Positions 1 through 8,657 of a stretch of DNA of 64,000 nt are shown one piece after another. How positions within the stretch are numbered: position 1 is the stretch's first letter; each line of letters opens with the position of its first letter. Origin of the DNA: Thermobacillus sp. ZCTH02-B1 (lineage in GTDB: Bacteria > Bacillota > Bacilli > Paenibacillales > Paenibacillaceae); NCBI RefSeq assembly GCF_002159085.1, contig NZ_LZRU01000043.1:62001-126000 (forward strand), in the 5' to 3' direction. The position numbers were made by a program, and so were the translations under genes. The notes under the pieces are model-generated. The model was given only the letters and a program-made list of their open reading frames with translations, made no database searches and was not told where the DNA came from.

Positions 1-2
1 TC

Positions 3-539
3 ATGCTGATGATCGTCCTGACCATGTTCCTGAATCCGGGCATCATTCCCAACTATCTGCTCGTGCAGAAGCTGGGCATGATCGACACGTTCTGGGCGCT
101 GGTCATACCGAACGCGATCTGGACGTTCGAGCTGATCATCCTGAAATCGTTCTACGAGAGCATGTCGTCGTCGATCCGGGAAGCCGCGAGAATCGACGGC
201 GCGTCCGAATTCCGGATCCTGTTCAGCATCATCATCCCGCTCGCCAAGCCGGCGCTGGCCTCGATCGGCCTGTTCTACTTCATGGGGCACTGGAACAGCT
301 ACTTTCTGCCGATGATCTACCTGAACGATTCGGTGAAGTATCCGCTCCAGGTCGTGCTCCGGGACATGCTGATCTTCAACGAGGGCAACCGGTCGAACCT
401 GGTGGACGCCGCCGCGCTGGCGCCGCAGGCGCTCAAGAACGCGACGATCGTGCTGTCGATGATTCCCGTCCTCATGATCTATCCGTTCGCGCAGAAATAT
501 TTTGCCAAAGGAGTCATGCTCGGAGCGGAGAAAGGATAA
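3..539 (+). CDS. Sugar ABC transporter permease, LplC/YtcP type (5' partial)
   Basis: This is the C-terminal part (about 178 residues) of an inner-membrane permease of a binding-protein-dependent carbohydrate importer. The reading frame is open to the window edge, so the real start lies upstream. The cytoplasmic coupling loop that docks on the ATPase is visible as EAARIDGASE followed by a proline-containing helix, the EAA motif of these permeases. Hydrophobic segments lie on both sides, and the protein ends in GVMLGAEKG, which is typical of the CUT1 LplC/YtcP group. The next gene starts 46 bases downstream and encodes a membrane-bound AraC regulator, a usual partner of such importers in Paenibacillaceae. 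The substrate cannot be read from the sequence. Confidence 0.9.
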   Translation: MLMIVLTMFLNPGIIPNYLLVQKLGMIDTFWALVIPNAIWTFELIILKSFYESMSSSIREAARIDGASEFRILFSIIIPLAKPALASIGLFYFMGHWNSYFLPMIYLNDSVKYPLQVVLRDMLIFNEGNRSNLVDAAALAPQALKNATIVLSMIPVLMIYPFAQKYFAKGVMLGAEKG

Positions 540-584
540 GTGGGCGTTCCGTCGGTACGTGCTTTTCGCACGGGGGGGCTGGTC

Positions 585-2834
585 ATGAGAAGATGGTTCT
601 TCAATCTGGGCGTGCTGCAGGTGTTCGGAGCCATGCTGCTCGTGATTCTGGTGATGTCCGTGTCCAACTGGATGATCTATCGGAACTCGATATCGGATAT
701 TTACAACCAGATGGTCGACCACAACGCCAAGGCGGTCCAGTCCATGATCCGGTCGTTCGACGACAGCTTCAGGGCGGTCAACCATCTGATCTACACGATC
801 CACAGCCTGCCCTACGACAACGTGCTCGACACCGACGGCTCGGTCGATATGTCCAAGGTGTACACCTTGCAGCAGCAGGTCGAATCCCTGATGTCCTCGA
901 ATGATATGGTGGAAGACGTCATCGTCTTCTATGACAACGTTCCCGTCGCGATCACGTCCAGGGGCACGAGCAGCCTGCGGCATCTGTTCGAGCAGAAATA
1001 CCGCCATCCGGTGTACGACAGCCAGTCATGGTTGAAATTCCTGCGCAGCAAGCATGACATGCAGGTGTTTCCGGCCGAAAACTTCACGATCCTCACGGGC
1101 TCGACGCAGGAATACCTGATGAAGAAGCTGATGGTCATTACGGGCGGCAATCGCATGGCGCTGTCGAACAAGAACATCGTCGTGCTCATCGACGTCGACA
1201 AGCTGCTCGCGCAGGTGAACCGGGTATCGCTCATCCCGGGCGCGTCGCTCGTCGTCATGGACCAAAACCGCCAGGTGCTGATGGGAACCGGGGCCAACTG
1301 GGACCTCGTGGAAGTGATCAACACCTTCAAAGGCAACGTCCGGGACGAGACTTCACTCACCCGCGAGAACTACGAGTACCATGTCTACCAGTCGGATTAC
1401 AACGGCTTCATCTATATCCACCGGGTACCGTACCAGTTCCAGAACCTGGAGTCCGTGACCCGTGCGAACCGTTCCATCATTCTGACCTCGATCGCCAGCG
1501 CGCTGATCCTGTCCGCGCTGCTGAGCGTCTATCTGCACCGGCCCGTGCGGAACATCCTGCGGTTGCTCGGCGGCGGCAGCAGCAAGGGGAACGATTTCCG
1601 CAAAATCTACAGCGGCATCGTCAAGCTGCAGACCGAAAACCAGCAATACCGCAGCCGGCAGCAGTTCCTCGACAGCGAGCTCAGGCGCGCCGTGTTCCTG
1701 CGCGCCCTCGAAGAGCCGCCGCATTCGGAGGAGGAGCTCCGGGAGATGGAGACATGCAAGCCGGACCTTTTGCCGCACCGGTATTTCGTGATGGGAGCGC
1801 TGCTCCTGGAACGACCGGCGGCGGACGGGGATACGGTTCCGGCTGGCACGCTGTCGGCCGTCCTGCAGCGGGAACTTCGGAACGTGCGGCCGGACGCCGT
1901 CGTGGTCCACGTGCGGGCGCTGCGCTTCCTCGCGCTCTTCCCCCTGCGGGAGACCGGCGAGCGGCCGACGCTTCTGCGCCGACTGCGCGAGGCCGTCAGC
2001 GCAATGGAGCAGGGCGCCCTGGAAGGCTGGCGCATCCGCGGCTGCCTGAGCAAAGCGTACGGCGCGGATTTCCGGCATTTTCCCGAGGCGTACGAGGAAG
2101 TGCGGGAAGGGATGTACAACCGTCCGGTGAACGCGGAGGAAGCGATTCTCGACGCGGCCGGGCGAGCGGACCGGCGGGGCATGCACCTGCCGCTCGACCA
2201 GCTCGAGAAGCTGTCGAACTGCCTGATCGGCGGAAAGCACGAAGAGACCGCCGCGATCATCCGCGACATCCTGCAGCGAAACGCCGGACAGAACATCGGG
2301 TTGCGCCGGATGGAGCACGTCGCGCGGACGCTTTTCTATCACATGTTCCGGCTGGCCGAGGCGTCCGGCCTGGACGGCGACGCGCTCGAAGCGCTGGAGC
2401 GCCGCTTCCACCGCGCGCTTGAAGAGGAAGGCGATATCGGTCGGGCGGAGCGGATATTGATCGAGGCGGCCGGGCACATCGGCAGCCGGATCCGGGCCGT
2501 GAAGCCGGACAGGCTGAACCCGGCGTTCATCAGCCAGTACATCGAGCTGCATTACATGGAAGACTTGTATCTGGACCACATGGCGGAGGTTCTGGGCACG
2601 ACGCCGAAATATTTCTCCAACTACTTCAAGAAGACGTTCGGCGTCACGTTCGTCGATTATCTGAGCAAGGTGCGGCTTGCCCACGCGCGCGAGCTGCTGC
2701 GCAACACCACGCTGTCGATCGCGGAAGTCGGGGAGCGGGTCGGCTATCTGAACGCCTCCACCTTCGCGACGACGTTCAAGAAATATTACGGCATATCGCC
2801 GAGCGACTTCCGCAAGCAAGAACTCGGCGCATGA
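585..2834 (+). CDS. Membrane-anchored AraC-family regulator with extracytoplasmic sensor
   Basis: A protein of 749 residues. A transmembrane helix lies at about residues 7-27, followed by a roughly 265-residue extracytoplasmic segment (probably Cache-like), a second helix at about 296-318, a cytoplasmic linker, and a C-terminal AraC/XylS double helix-turn-helix at about 646-745 containing TPKYFSNYFKK and FATTFKKYYGISPSDFRK. Regulators of this architecture usually sense extracellular sugars and switch on the neighbouring ABC importer (family knowledge). I chose ATG 585, which follows a run of seven G, over the GTG at 540 that touches the permease stop. It sits between a sugar permease and a ROK kinase, so it probably controls that uptake operon. 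The ligand is unknown. Confidence 0.88.
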   Translation: MRRWFFNLGVLQVFGAMLLVILVMSVSNWMIYRNSISDIYNQMVDHNAKAVQSMIRSFDDSFRAVNHLIYTIHSLPYDNVLDTDGSVDMSKVYTLQQQVESLMSSNDMVEDVIVFYDNVPVAITSRGTSSLRHLFEQKYRHPVYDSQSWLKFLRSKHDMQVFPAENFTILTGSTQEYLMKKLMVITGGNRMALSNKNIVVLIDVDKLLAQVNRVSLIPGASLVVMDQNRQVLMGTGANWDLVEVINTFKGNVRDETSLTRENYEYHVYQSDYNGFIYIHRVPYQFQNLESVTRANRSIILTSIASALILSALLSVYLHRPVRNILRLLGGGSSKGNDFRKIYSGIVKLQTENQQYRSRQQFLDSELRRAVFLRALEEPPHSEEELREMETCKPDLLPHRYFVMGALLLERPAADGDTVPAGTLSAVLQRELRNVRPDAVVVHVRALRFLALFPLRETGERPTLLRRLREAVSAMEQGALEGWRIRGCLSKAYGADFRHFPEAYEEVREGMYNRPVNAEEAILDAAGRADRRGMHLPLDQLEKLSNCLIGGKHEETAAIIRDILQRNAGQNIGLRRMEHVARTLFYHMFRLAEASGLDGDALEALERRFHRALEEEGDIGRAERILIEAAGHIGSRIRAVKPDRLNPAFISQYIELHYMEDLYLDHMAEVLGTTPKYFSNYFKKTFGVTFVDYLSKVRLAHARELLRNTTLSIAEVGERVGYLNASTFATTFKKYYGISPSDFRKQELGA

Positions 2835-2862
2835 TGCGATTTGACGTTCCGGGGTGCTGGAC

Positions 2863-3813
2863 ATGACGGACAAATGGTATCTTGGCATCGACATTGGCGG
2901 CACGTCCATCAAGGTCGGCCTGTGCGATGTGGACGGCGCGCTTGCGCACACGTACGAAGGTCCGACGGAGACGGATCGGGGCCGGGAATGCGTGCTGGAC
3001 AACATCGCCGCGTACGCCCGCCGGTGCGTCGAAGAAGCGGGGATGGACTGGGGGCAGATCAGGGGCGTCGGCGTCGGCATTCCCGGCCAGATCGACGCGG
3101 TGCGGGGTGTCGTCGAATTTGCCGCCAATCTGCCACTTTCGGGCGTGCGGCTCAAGGATCATCTGGAGAAGGTGCTGGGCAAGCCCGTGCGCATCGGTAA
3201 CGACGCGAACGTCGCCGCGCTCGGAGAGGCTTTGTCCGGCGCCGGCCGCGGCGCGGCGAACAGCGTGACTTACACGCTCGGCACCGGCGTGGGCGGAGGC
3301 ATCGTCGTGAACGGCCGGGTTGTCGACGGCTTCTCCGGCATGGGTGGCGAGCTGGGCCACATGACGATTGTGCCCGACTCCGAAGCGGTTCGGTGCGGAT
3401 GCGGCCGAATCGGCTGCCTGGAGACGGTGGCGTCGGCAACGGGCATCGTGCGCATGGCGCGCGAGGCGTTGGAACAGGGCGTCCGGACGACGCTTTCGGA
3501 GGCCGGCGCGCTGACGGCGAAAGCGGTGTTCGACGCGGCGAAGGCCGGGGACGATACGGCGCGGCGCATCGTCGACCGGGCGGCGCATTATCTCGGACTG
3601 TCGATGGCGCAGGTGGCGGTCATCGTCAACCCGGAGCGGTTCATCGTCGGCGGCGGCGTCGCCGCGGCGGGTGAATTTTTGCTTGAGCGGGTGCGGAAGT
3701 CGTTCCGGGCGCACGCGCTGGATCGGGCGCGCGAAGGCGTCGTGATTGTCGCCGCGGAGCTCGGCAACTGCGCCGGCATGATCGGCGCCGCGGGGCTCGT
3801 GCGGGATCTGTGA
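2863..3813 (+). CDS. ROK-family sugar kinase (glucokinase-like)
   Basis: A cytoplasmic kinase of 316 residues in the ROK family. The N-terminal phosphate-binding motif DIGGTSIKVGL is clear, followed by the catalytic-region motif IGNDANVAALGE, GELGHMTI and the zinc motif CGCGRIGCLE. No N-terminal DNA-binding domain is present, so this is a kinase and not a ROK repressor. Family members phosphorylate glucose or related hexoses with ATP. The start at ATG 2863 (MTDKWYLGIDIGG) follows a GGGG stretch; a GTG at 2854 is possible. It lies just after the AraC regulator and probably belongs to the same sugar operon. Its 3' end runs into a degenerate tandem repeat. Confidence 0.88.
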   Translation: MTDKWYLGIDIGGTSIKVGLCDVDGALAHTYEGPTETDRGRECVLDNIAAYARRCVEEAGMDWGQIRGVGVGIPGQIDAVRGVVEFAANLPLSGVRLKDHLEKVLGKPVRIGNDANVAALGEALSGAGRGAANSVTYTLGTGVGGGIVVNGRVVDGFSGMGGELGHMTIVPDSEAVRCGCGRIGCLETVASATGIVRMAREALEQGVRTTLSEAGALTAKAVFDAAKAGDDTARRIVDRAAHYLGLSMAQVAVIVNPERFIVGGGVAAAGEFLLERVRKSFRAHALDRAREGVVIVAAELGNCAGMIGAAGLVRDL

Positions 3814-3975
3814 GTTCCGAAAATTTGCGATGCGGAGCTTGTGCGTGATCACATGAGCTCCGGAGATCCACGCCCGTGGGCTCGTGTGGGTTTTTGAGAT
3901 CCGAAGATTCGCGATGCAGGGGTTGTGAGGATCATGGGAGCTCCGAAGATCCGCGCAGCTCGCAGCTTCCCGTAG
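3785..3975. repeat. Degenerate tandem repeat, period about 42 bp
   Basis: Four imperfect copies begin at 3812, 3855, 3896 and 3938 (spacing 43, 41, 42). Each resembles GAGnTCCGAAGATnCGCG followed by a G-rich GGnTTGTG segment and GATCATG. The phase also matches the last 27 bp or so of the ROK kinase gene, so the array may have grown out of that 3' end. No gene is seen between 3814 and 4230. Confidence 0.6.
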
Positions 3976-4038
3976 GAGAAGGGGCGCGGTTGTCCTTGCG
4001 GCTCTGAATCAAGGACCGCAGCCGCGGTACCGGCGGTA

Positions 4039-4130
4039 GAATCCGGGAACCGATGATGATGCGGTTGGCGTCGGAATCAGGGAACAACCATGATGCGGAA
4101 GGCGTCGGAACGCGGGATAATCCGTGAATC
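4039..4130. repeat. Second short tandem repeat, period about 35 bp
   Basis: Copies begin at 4039, 4074 and 4108 (the third is partial). The shared core is ATGATGCGG followed by GGCGTCGGAA, ending in GGGAA. It is a different unit from the array at 3785-3975. The region between the two arrays holds nothing recognisable. Confidence 0.5.
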
Positions 4131-4230
4131 CGAGACTGGGTTGATTTTTGTCGAATTTTCGTGCATGACCGTCCTGCCTTCGCGTGGTAAGATTAGGAAG
4201 AACGATGACGACTGCGGGTGGTGGAGAACG

Positions 4231-4455
4231 TTGCGCTTTCAATTCGTCTGGGGAAGCTTTTTTGCCTTGTTCTTCTGGGCCGTCGGGCTGCTCGTCATGT
4301 ACATGGTCATCTACTTGGCGGTCAAGCATGCGATCAACAACGCGCAGACGCTGCGGGAACTGCGAGAAGAGATAAGGGCGCTCCGCATGTCCGGGTCGCC
4401 GCGCAACCCGGATTTCGGACCTGCGGGACCGGGCTGGCATGACGACAGAAGGTGA
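4231..4455 (+). CDS. Small single-pass membrane protein, unknown function
   Basis: A short reading frame of 74 residues from TTG 4231, which has GGAG five bases upstream. The same frame is open back to ATG 4090, but that part looks random. The protein has one strong membrane segment (FFALFFWAVGLLVMYMVIYLAV, about residues 9-30) followed by a charged, probably coiled-coil stretch (AQTLRELREEIRALR) and a Gly/Pro-rich tail. A hairpin with six T follows the stop. I do not recognise the family. The membrane helix plus amphipathic helix and the terminator argue for a real gene. Confidence 0.5.
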   Translation: MRFQFVWGSFFALFFWAVGLLVMYMVIYLAVKHAINNAQTLRELREEIRALRMSGSPRNPDFGPAGPGWHDDRR

Positions 4456-4484
4456 CGGACCTGATGGACCCCGTCCGCTTTTTT
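4454..4484 (+). terminator. Rho-independent terminator after the small membrane protein
   Basis: A short CGGAC/GTCCG stem (4456-4460 with 4473-4477) is followed closely by TTTTTT. The stem is only about five pairs, so it is a modest terminator, but it separates the small gene from the uxaC promoter. Confidence 0.45.
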
Positions 4485-4560
4485 GCGCCGAACGGATGCG
4501 CGGGACGGGCTCCCGCGGGCCGGACACCGGCAACGGTGGGGACGGGGTTCAAAAAAGTGG

Positions 4561-4590
4561 TTGAATTCCGGCACGATTCGGATATATGAT
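4561..4590 (+). promoter_or_regulatory. Sigma-A promoter of uxaC
   Basis: TTGAAT at 4561-4566 and TATGAT at 4585-4590 are separated by 18 bp. Transcription would start near 4597, just ahead of the palindromic operator at 4606. Confidence 0.65.
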
Positions 4591-4605
4591 GGTGACATGA
4601 CCGGA

Positions 4606-4621
4606 ATAACAACGTTGTTAT
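4606..4621. promoter_or_regulatory. LacI-type operator, perfect 16-bp palindrome
   Basis: ATAACAACGTTGTTAT is a perfect palindrome placed immediately downstream of the uxaC promoter. Its right half (AACGTTGTTAT) recurs at 7246-7256 in front of the LacI-family gene, which makes that protein the probable ligand-responsive repressor of uxaC and of itself. Confidence 0.7.
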
Positions 4622-4664
4622 CCGCTTCATGAAAACAAAACGCAGGAGAAAGGCGGGATCCGGA

Positions 4665-6080
4665 TTGGCCAGACGTTTCATGGACGAGGATTTTCTGCTC
4701 GGGAGCGAGACGGCGCGGCGGCTGTATCACGAGCACGCGAAGCCGCAGCCGATCATCGACTACCACTGCCATCTGAATCCGCGGGAGATTTGGGAGAACC
4801 GTACATACCGCGATCTCGCGGAGGTGTGGCTCGGCGGCGACCATTACAAGTGGCGGGCGATGCGTGCGAACGGCGTCGACGAGCGGTACGTGACCGGCGA
4901 CGCGGACGGATATGAGAAATTTCTGGCCTACGCCCGCACGCTGCCGCAGGCGCTCGGCAATCCGCTCTACCATTGGTCTCATCTTGAGCTCAAGCGGTAT
5001 TTCGGCATCGAGGAGCCGCTCAATGAGCGCACGGCGCCGTCGATCTGGGAGCGGGCGAACCGGCTGATCCGGGAGGGTGGCTTCGGCGCGCGCGACCTGA
5101 TCAAGAAGTCGAACGTCGAGGTGATCTGCACGACCGACGATCCGGCCGACTCGTTGGAATATCATCTGAAGCTGAAGGAGGACCGGTCGTTCCGGACGAA
5201 GGTGCTGCCGTCGTTCCGCCCGGACAAGGCGCTCGAACTGAACCGGCCGGGATTTGCGGAATACATCCGCAGGCTGGGGCTGGCGGCGGGCATCCCGATC
5301 CGGACGTACGACGACCTGCTGGCCGCGCTGAAGGGGCGGATCGATTTCTTCCACGAGGCGGGATGCCGCGTCTCGGACCACGCGCTCGACGTCGTCGTAT
5401 ACGAGGACGCGTCGGATGCGGAAGCGGCGGCCGCCTTCAGCGAGGCGCTCGAGGGCCGTACCGCAAGCGATGAAGCGGAGCGGAAATACAAGACGCATCT
5501 GCTCATTTTCCTCGGCAGGGAATACGCCGCGCGGGGATGGGCGATGCAGTATCACATGAATGCGCAGCGCAACAACAACTCGCGCCGGATGGCCGAACTC
5601 GGTCCCGACACCGGCTTCGACTCGATCGGCGACACGGCGATCGCCCGGCCGCTCGCCCGGCTGCTCGACGCGCTCGACCGGGAGAACGCGCTGCCGAAGA
5701 CGATCCTCTATTCGCTCCATCCGGGCCACAACCCGATCGTCGCTTCGATGATCGGCAACTTCCAGGGCGGCGGCATCCCGGGCAAAATCCAGTTCGGCTC
5801 GGCCTGGTGGTTCAACGACACGAAGGAAGGGATGATCGCCCAGCTCAAGACGCTCGCCGACATGGGCCTGCTCGGCCGGTTCATCGGCATGCTGACCGAC
5901 TCGCGCAGCTTCCTGTCGTATACGCGGCACGAGTATTTCCGCCGGATTCTCTGCAACCTGATCGGCGAATGGGCGGAGAACGGCGAGGTGCCGGATGACA
6001 TGGAGATGCTCGGCGGCATCGTGGAGAACATTTCCTATCGGAACGCGAAGGAATACTTCGGTTTCGACAACGTCGGGTGA
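4665..6080 (+). CDS. uxaC: Glucuronate isomerase (uronate isomerase)
   Basis: A cytoplasmic enzyme of about 471 residues that isomerises D-glucuronate to D-fructuronate and D-galacturonate to D-tagaturonate, the first step of hexuronate breakdown. The amidohydrolase-fold metal motif IDYHCHLNP lies near the N-terminus. Other family hallmarks are SLHPGHNPIVASMIGNFQ and LGRFIGMLTDSRSFLSYTRH near the C-terminus. I prefer TTG 4665 (AAGGCGG lies eight bases upstream); ATG 4629 has no ribosome binding site and ATG 4680 is also possible. It is read from its own promoter with a LacI operator. The LacI regulator lies convergently downstream, and uxuAB are not in the window. Confidence 0.94.
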   Translation: MARRFMDEDFLLGSETARRLYHEHAKPQPIIDYHCHLNPREIWENRTYRDLAEVWLGGDHYKWRAMRANGVDERYVTGDADGYEKFLAYARTLPQALGNPLYHWSHLELKRYFGIEEPLNERTAPSIWERANRLIREGGFGARDLIKKSNVEVICTTDDPADSLEYHLKLKEDRSFRTKVLPSFRPDKALELNRPGFAEYIRRLGLAAGIPIRTYDDLLAALKGRIDFFHEAGCRVSDHALDVVVYEDASDAEAAAAFSEALEGRTASDEAERKYKTHLLIFLGREYAARGWAMQYHMNAQRNNNSRRMAELGPDTGFDSIGDTAIARPLARLLDALDRENALPKTILYSLHPGHNPIVASMIGNFQGGGIPGKIQFGSAWWFNDTKEGMIAQLKTLADMGLLGRFIGMLTDSRSFLSYTRHEYFRRILCNLIGEWAENGEVPDDMEMLGGIVENISYRNAKEYFGFDNVG

Positions 6081-6210
6081 GGCGGATTCGTCCGGCGGGC
6101 GGGACGGACCGCGGCGCGGAGCACGCCGGGCGGGCGGACCGCCGCGTCCGATCCGTTCGAAGGGGCGCACCTCCCGCCGTTTCTGCGGTCCATGTCCCGG
6201 TTCCGGCGTG

Positions 6211-7221
6211 CTATTCCGTCGACGGCGGAGGGGCGGTGGACCGGCGGATGACGAGCGAAGGTTCGAGCGTGACCGTCCCGACCGATTCCGGCCGTTCGGC
6301 CAGCCGGAGCAGGCTGTCGGCGATCAGCTCCGCCATCGCGTCGATGTCGGCGCCGACCGCCGTCGCGGGCACGTCCAGTTCCGCCATCTGCGGGATGTTG
6401 TCGTAGCCGGCGACCGACAGCTCCTCCGGGACGTCCAGCCCGGCTTCGGCGGCCGCGCGCAGCACGCCGCGCGTGAGATCGTAGCTGCCGCAGATGACGG
6501 CGGTCGGCCGCCGGAGCGCGTTCCCGCGCCGCGCGCCTTCGAACAGCGCCCGCGCGGCGGCGTAGCCGTCATGCGTCTCCATGCCCTGCGTGTCCACGAC
6601 GGGCGCGTCGGACGGACCGATCCCGAGCGCTCCGGTCTCTTCGCGGAACGCCGCGATCTTCACGTCCTGCAGCGGTTCGTGGTTCTTCGGCCGCCCGATG
6701 TAGGCGATGCGCCGGTGGCCGAGCGATGCCAGGTGGCGGACGGCCAGCCGGATCGCGTCGCCCCGGTTGACGTCGACGGTCGGGAGCGGCCCTGCGCCCG
6801 CCGAGCCGTAGGACAGCACCGGAATGCCGCCGGAATCGGGGATGCGGGCTTCGCCGTCCTCCATCCCGCCGAAGACGAGGATCGCGTCGACCTGGAACCG
6901 GCGGAACGTCGCGAAGGCCGCTTCCATGCCGCCGATCGACAGCAGCATCGCGGTCCCGCGCCGCTCGAGCCGGTCGTTGACGCGCGTGATCAGCGTCGAT
7001 AACGCCGTCCGCTCGATGGACGGCCAGACGACGCCGACGGCGCCGCTTCGCTTCGAGACGAGCCGGCGGGCCGCAATGTTCGGCTGATAGCCCATCTCGC
7101 GGGCGATCGCGATGATGCGCCGCTTCGTCTCGGGCGTGACGAGCGGGCTGTCCCGCAGCGCCTTCGACACCGTCGAGAAGCTGACGCCGGCCGCCTGCGC
7201 GATGTCCTTGATCGTCACCAT
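6211..7221 (-). CDS. LacI-family repressor, probable regulator of uxaC and the adjacent oxidoreductase
   Basis: A protein of 336 residues with an N-terminal LacI helix-turn-helix (VTIKDIAQAAGVSFSTVSKAL), the hinge region, and a periplasmic-binding-protein-like effector domain (SVAGYDNIPQMAELDVPATAV near the C-terminus). ATG 7221 is preceded by GGGGAGG; the longer frame upstream is not needed. The effector is probably a hexuronate or a breakdown product, inferred from uxaC next door. Half of the palindrome found at uxaC lies in its own promoter, so autoregulation and control of the divergent oxidoreductase are likely. Confidence 0.9.
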   Translation of the reverse strand: MVTIKDIAQAAGVSFSTVSKALRDSPLVTPETKRRIIAIAREMGYQPNIAARRLVSKRSGAVGVVWPSIERTALSTLITRVNDRLERRGTAMLLSIGGMEAAFATFRRFQVDAILVFGGMEDGEARIPDSGGIPVLSYGSAGAGPLPTVDVNRGDAIRLAVRHLASLGHRRIAYIGRPKNHEPLQDVKIAAFREETGALGIGPSDAPVVDTQGMETHDGYAAARALFEGARRGNALRRPTAVICGSYDLTRGVLRAAAEAGLDVPEELSVAGYDNIPQMAELDVPATAVGADIDAMAELIADSLLRLAERPESVGTVTLEPSLVIRRSTAPPPSTE

Positions 7222-7240
7222 GGGGCGTTTTCCTCCCCGA

Positions 7241-7296
7241 ATGCCAACGTTGTTATCCTGCGATACCATCATAGTATACAAACGACCGAAAGACAA
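7241..7296. promoter_or_regulatory. Divergent promoter and operator region, lacI-type gene and oxidoreductase
   Basis: On the minus strand TTGTCT (7296-7291) and TATGAT (7273-7268) are 17 bp apart and serve the repressor gene. On the plus strand TTGTTA (7250-7255) and TAGTAT (7272-7277) are 16 bp apart and could serve the oxidoreductase. ATGCCAACGTTGTTAT at 7241-7256 is an imperfect copy of the uxaC operator and overlaps the plus -35. Confidence 0.55.
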
Positions 7297-7327
7297 ACCC
7301 CCACAACCCCCGGAGGTGCCTGAACCC

Positions 7328-8632
7328 ATGAAGAAATATGCGATCTGCGGCGTGAGCAACCGGGCGATGGGCATGTTCCTGAAGCCGATGCTGACGACGT
7401 TCCGCGGTCAACACCGGCCCGTCGCGCTGCTCGACAGCGATCCGCTGCGCTTTCAGGTCTGCAAGCAGCTTTATCCGGAGCTCGCCGATCTGCCCGAATA
7501 CGGTCCGGACGACTTCGACCGGATGGTGGATGAAACGAAGCCCGACGTCGTCATCGTCGCGAGCCGCGACGACACCCATGCGCGCTACATCCTTGCGGCG
7601 CTGAAGCGGGATCTCGACGTCTTCACCGAGAAGCCGATGGCGACGACCGCGGAGGACTGCCGGCGCATCCTCGAGGCGGAGGAGGCAAGCCGGGGCAAGG
7701 TCACCGTCACGTTCAACTACCGCTACAATCCGATTCACACGCGGATCAAGGAAATGATCCTCGAGGGCCGGATCGGCCGCGTCGTCTCGGTCGACCTGAA
7801 CTGGTACATCGATACCTACCACGGCGCGAGTTATTTCAAGCGTTGGAACCGGATGCGGGAATTCTCCGGCGGTCTGTCGATCCACAAAAGCTCGCACCAC
7901 TTCGACCTCGTGAACTGGTGGACGGGCCAGCGGCCGGTCGAGGCGTTCGCGTACGGCGCGCTGAATTTCTTCGGCCCGGACGGCGAGTTGAACCCGAGCC
8001 GCAGGGACGGCCGGCATTGCACGACCTGCGACGAGCGGTCCGTCTGCGCCTATTACCGCCGCTGGGCGACGCGCACGGACGACGTGAGCGCGAAGGACGA
8101 CCACATCGGCGCGCTGCCGATCGCGGGCAAGTATACGGGGTACAGCCCGGACATGTGCATCTTTGACTCCGAGATCCGGATCGAGGACACGTACGCCGTG
8201 ACCGTGCGCTACGACGGCGGCGCGATGCTCAGTTACTCCGTGCTGTTCTCGGCGCCGTTCGAAGGCTACCGGCTCGCGATCAACGGGACGAGGGGCCGGA
8301 TCGAAACGCAGGAATTCCACGAGCTGTCGCGCGTTCCGTTCCCGGTGCCGGAGCAGACGATCGACTATTTCCCGATGTTCGGTTCGAAGGAGACGATCCA
8401 TGTCGTGCGCCGCAAGGGCGGACACGGCGGCGGCGACCCGGCGCTGATCGAGGATCTGTTCCTCGGACCGGATCCGGCCCGGAGCTATCCGATTCTCTCG
8501 GGCAGCCTGGACGGCGCCCTGGCCGTCGCGACGGGCGAGGCCGTCTGGCGCTCGGTCAAGGAAGGCCGGCCGGTGCGCATCGACGAACTGCTCGGCATCG
8601 GGGGGCCGGCACAGCCGCAACTTCAGCCGTGA
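7328..8632 (+). CDS. Gfo/Idh/MocA-family oxidoreductase
   Basis: A cytoplasmic, probably NAD(P)-dependent sugar or sugar-acid dehydrogenase of 434 residues. The Rossmann-type N-terminal half contains VVIVASRDDTHARYILAAL and the conserved FTEKPMATT, where the EKP lysine is the usual catalytic residue. The C-terminal half is the substrate domain. An unusual insert, HCTTCDERSVCAYY near residues 234-247, has three cysteines and could bind metal. The start at ATG 7328 has GGAGGTG upstream. It is divergent from the LacI regulator and shares its operator region, so it probably acts in the uronate pathway or on a related substrate; which one is not clear. Confidence 0.85.
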   Translation: MKKYAICGVSNRAMGMFLKPMLTTFRGQHRPVALLDSDPLRFQVCKQLYPELADLPEYGPDDFDRMVDETKPDVVIVASRDDTHARYILAALKRDLDVFTEKPMATTAEDCRRILEAEEASRGKVTVTFNYRYNPIHTRIKEMILEGRIGRVVSVDLNWYIDTYHGASYFKRWNRMREFSGGLSIHKSSHHFDLVNWWTGQRPVEAFAYGALNFFGPDGELNPSRRDGRHCTTCDERSVCAYYRRWATRTDDVSAKDDHIGALPIAGKYTGYSPDMCIFDSEIRIEDTYAVTVRYDGGAMLSYSVLFSAPFEGYRLAINGTRGRIETQEFHELSRVPFPVPEQTIDYFPMFGSKETIHVVRRKGGHGGGDPALIEDLFLGPDPARSYPILSGSLDGALAVATGEAVWRSVKEGRPVRIDELLGIGGPAQPQLQP

Positions 8633-8657
8633 CGCGATCGGTTTTTCGCATCCGTTT

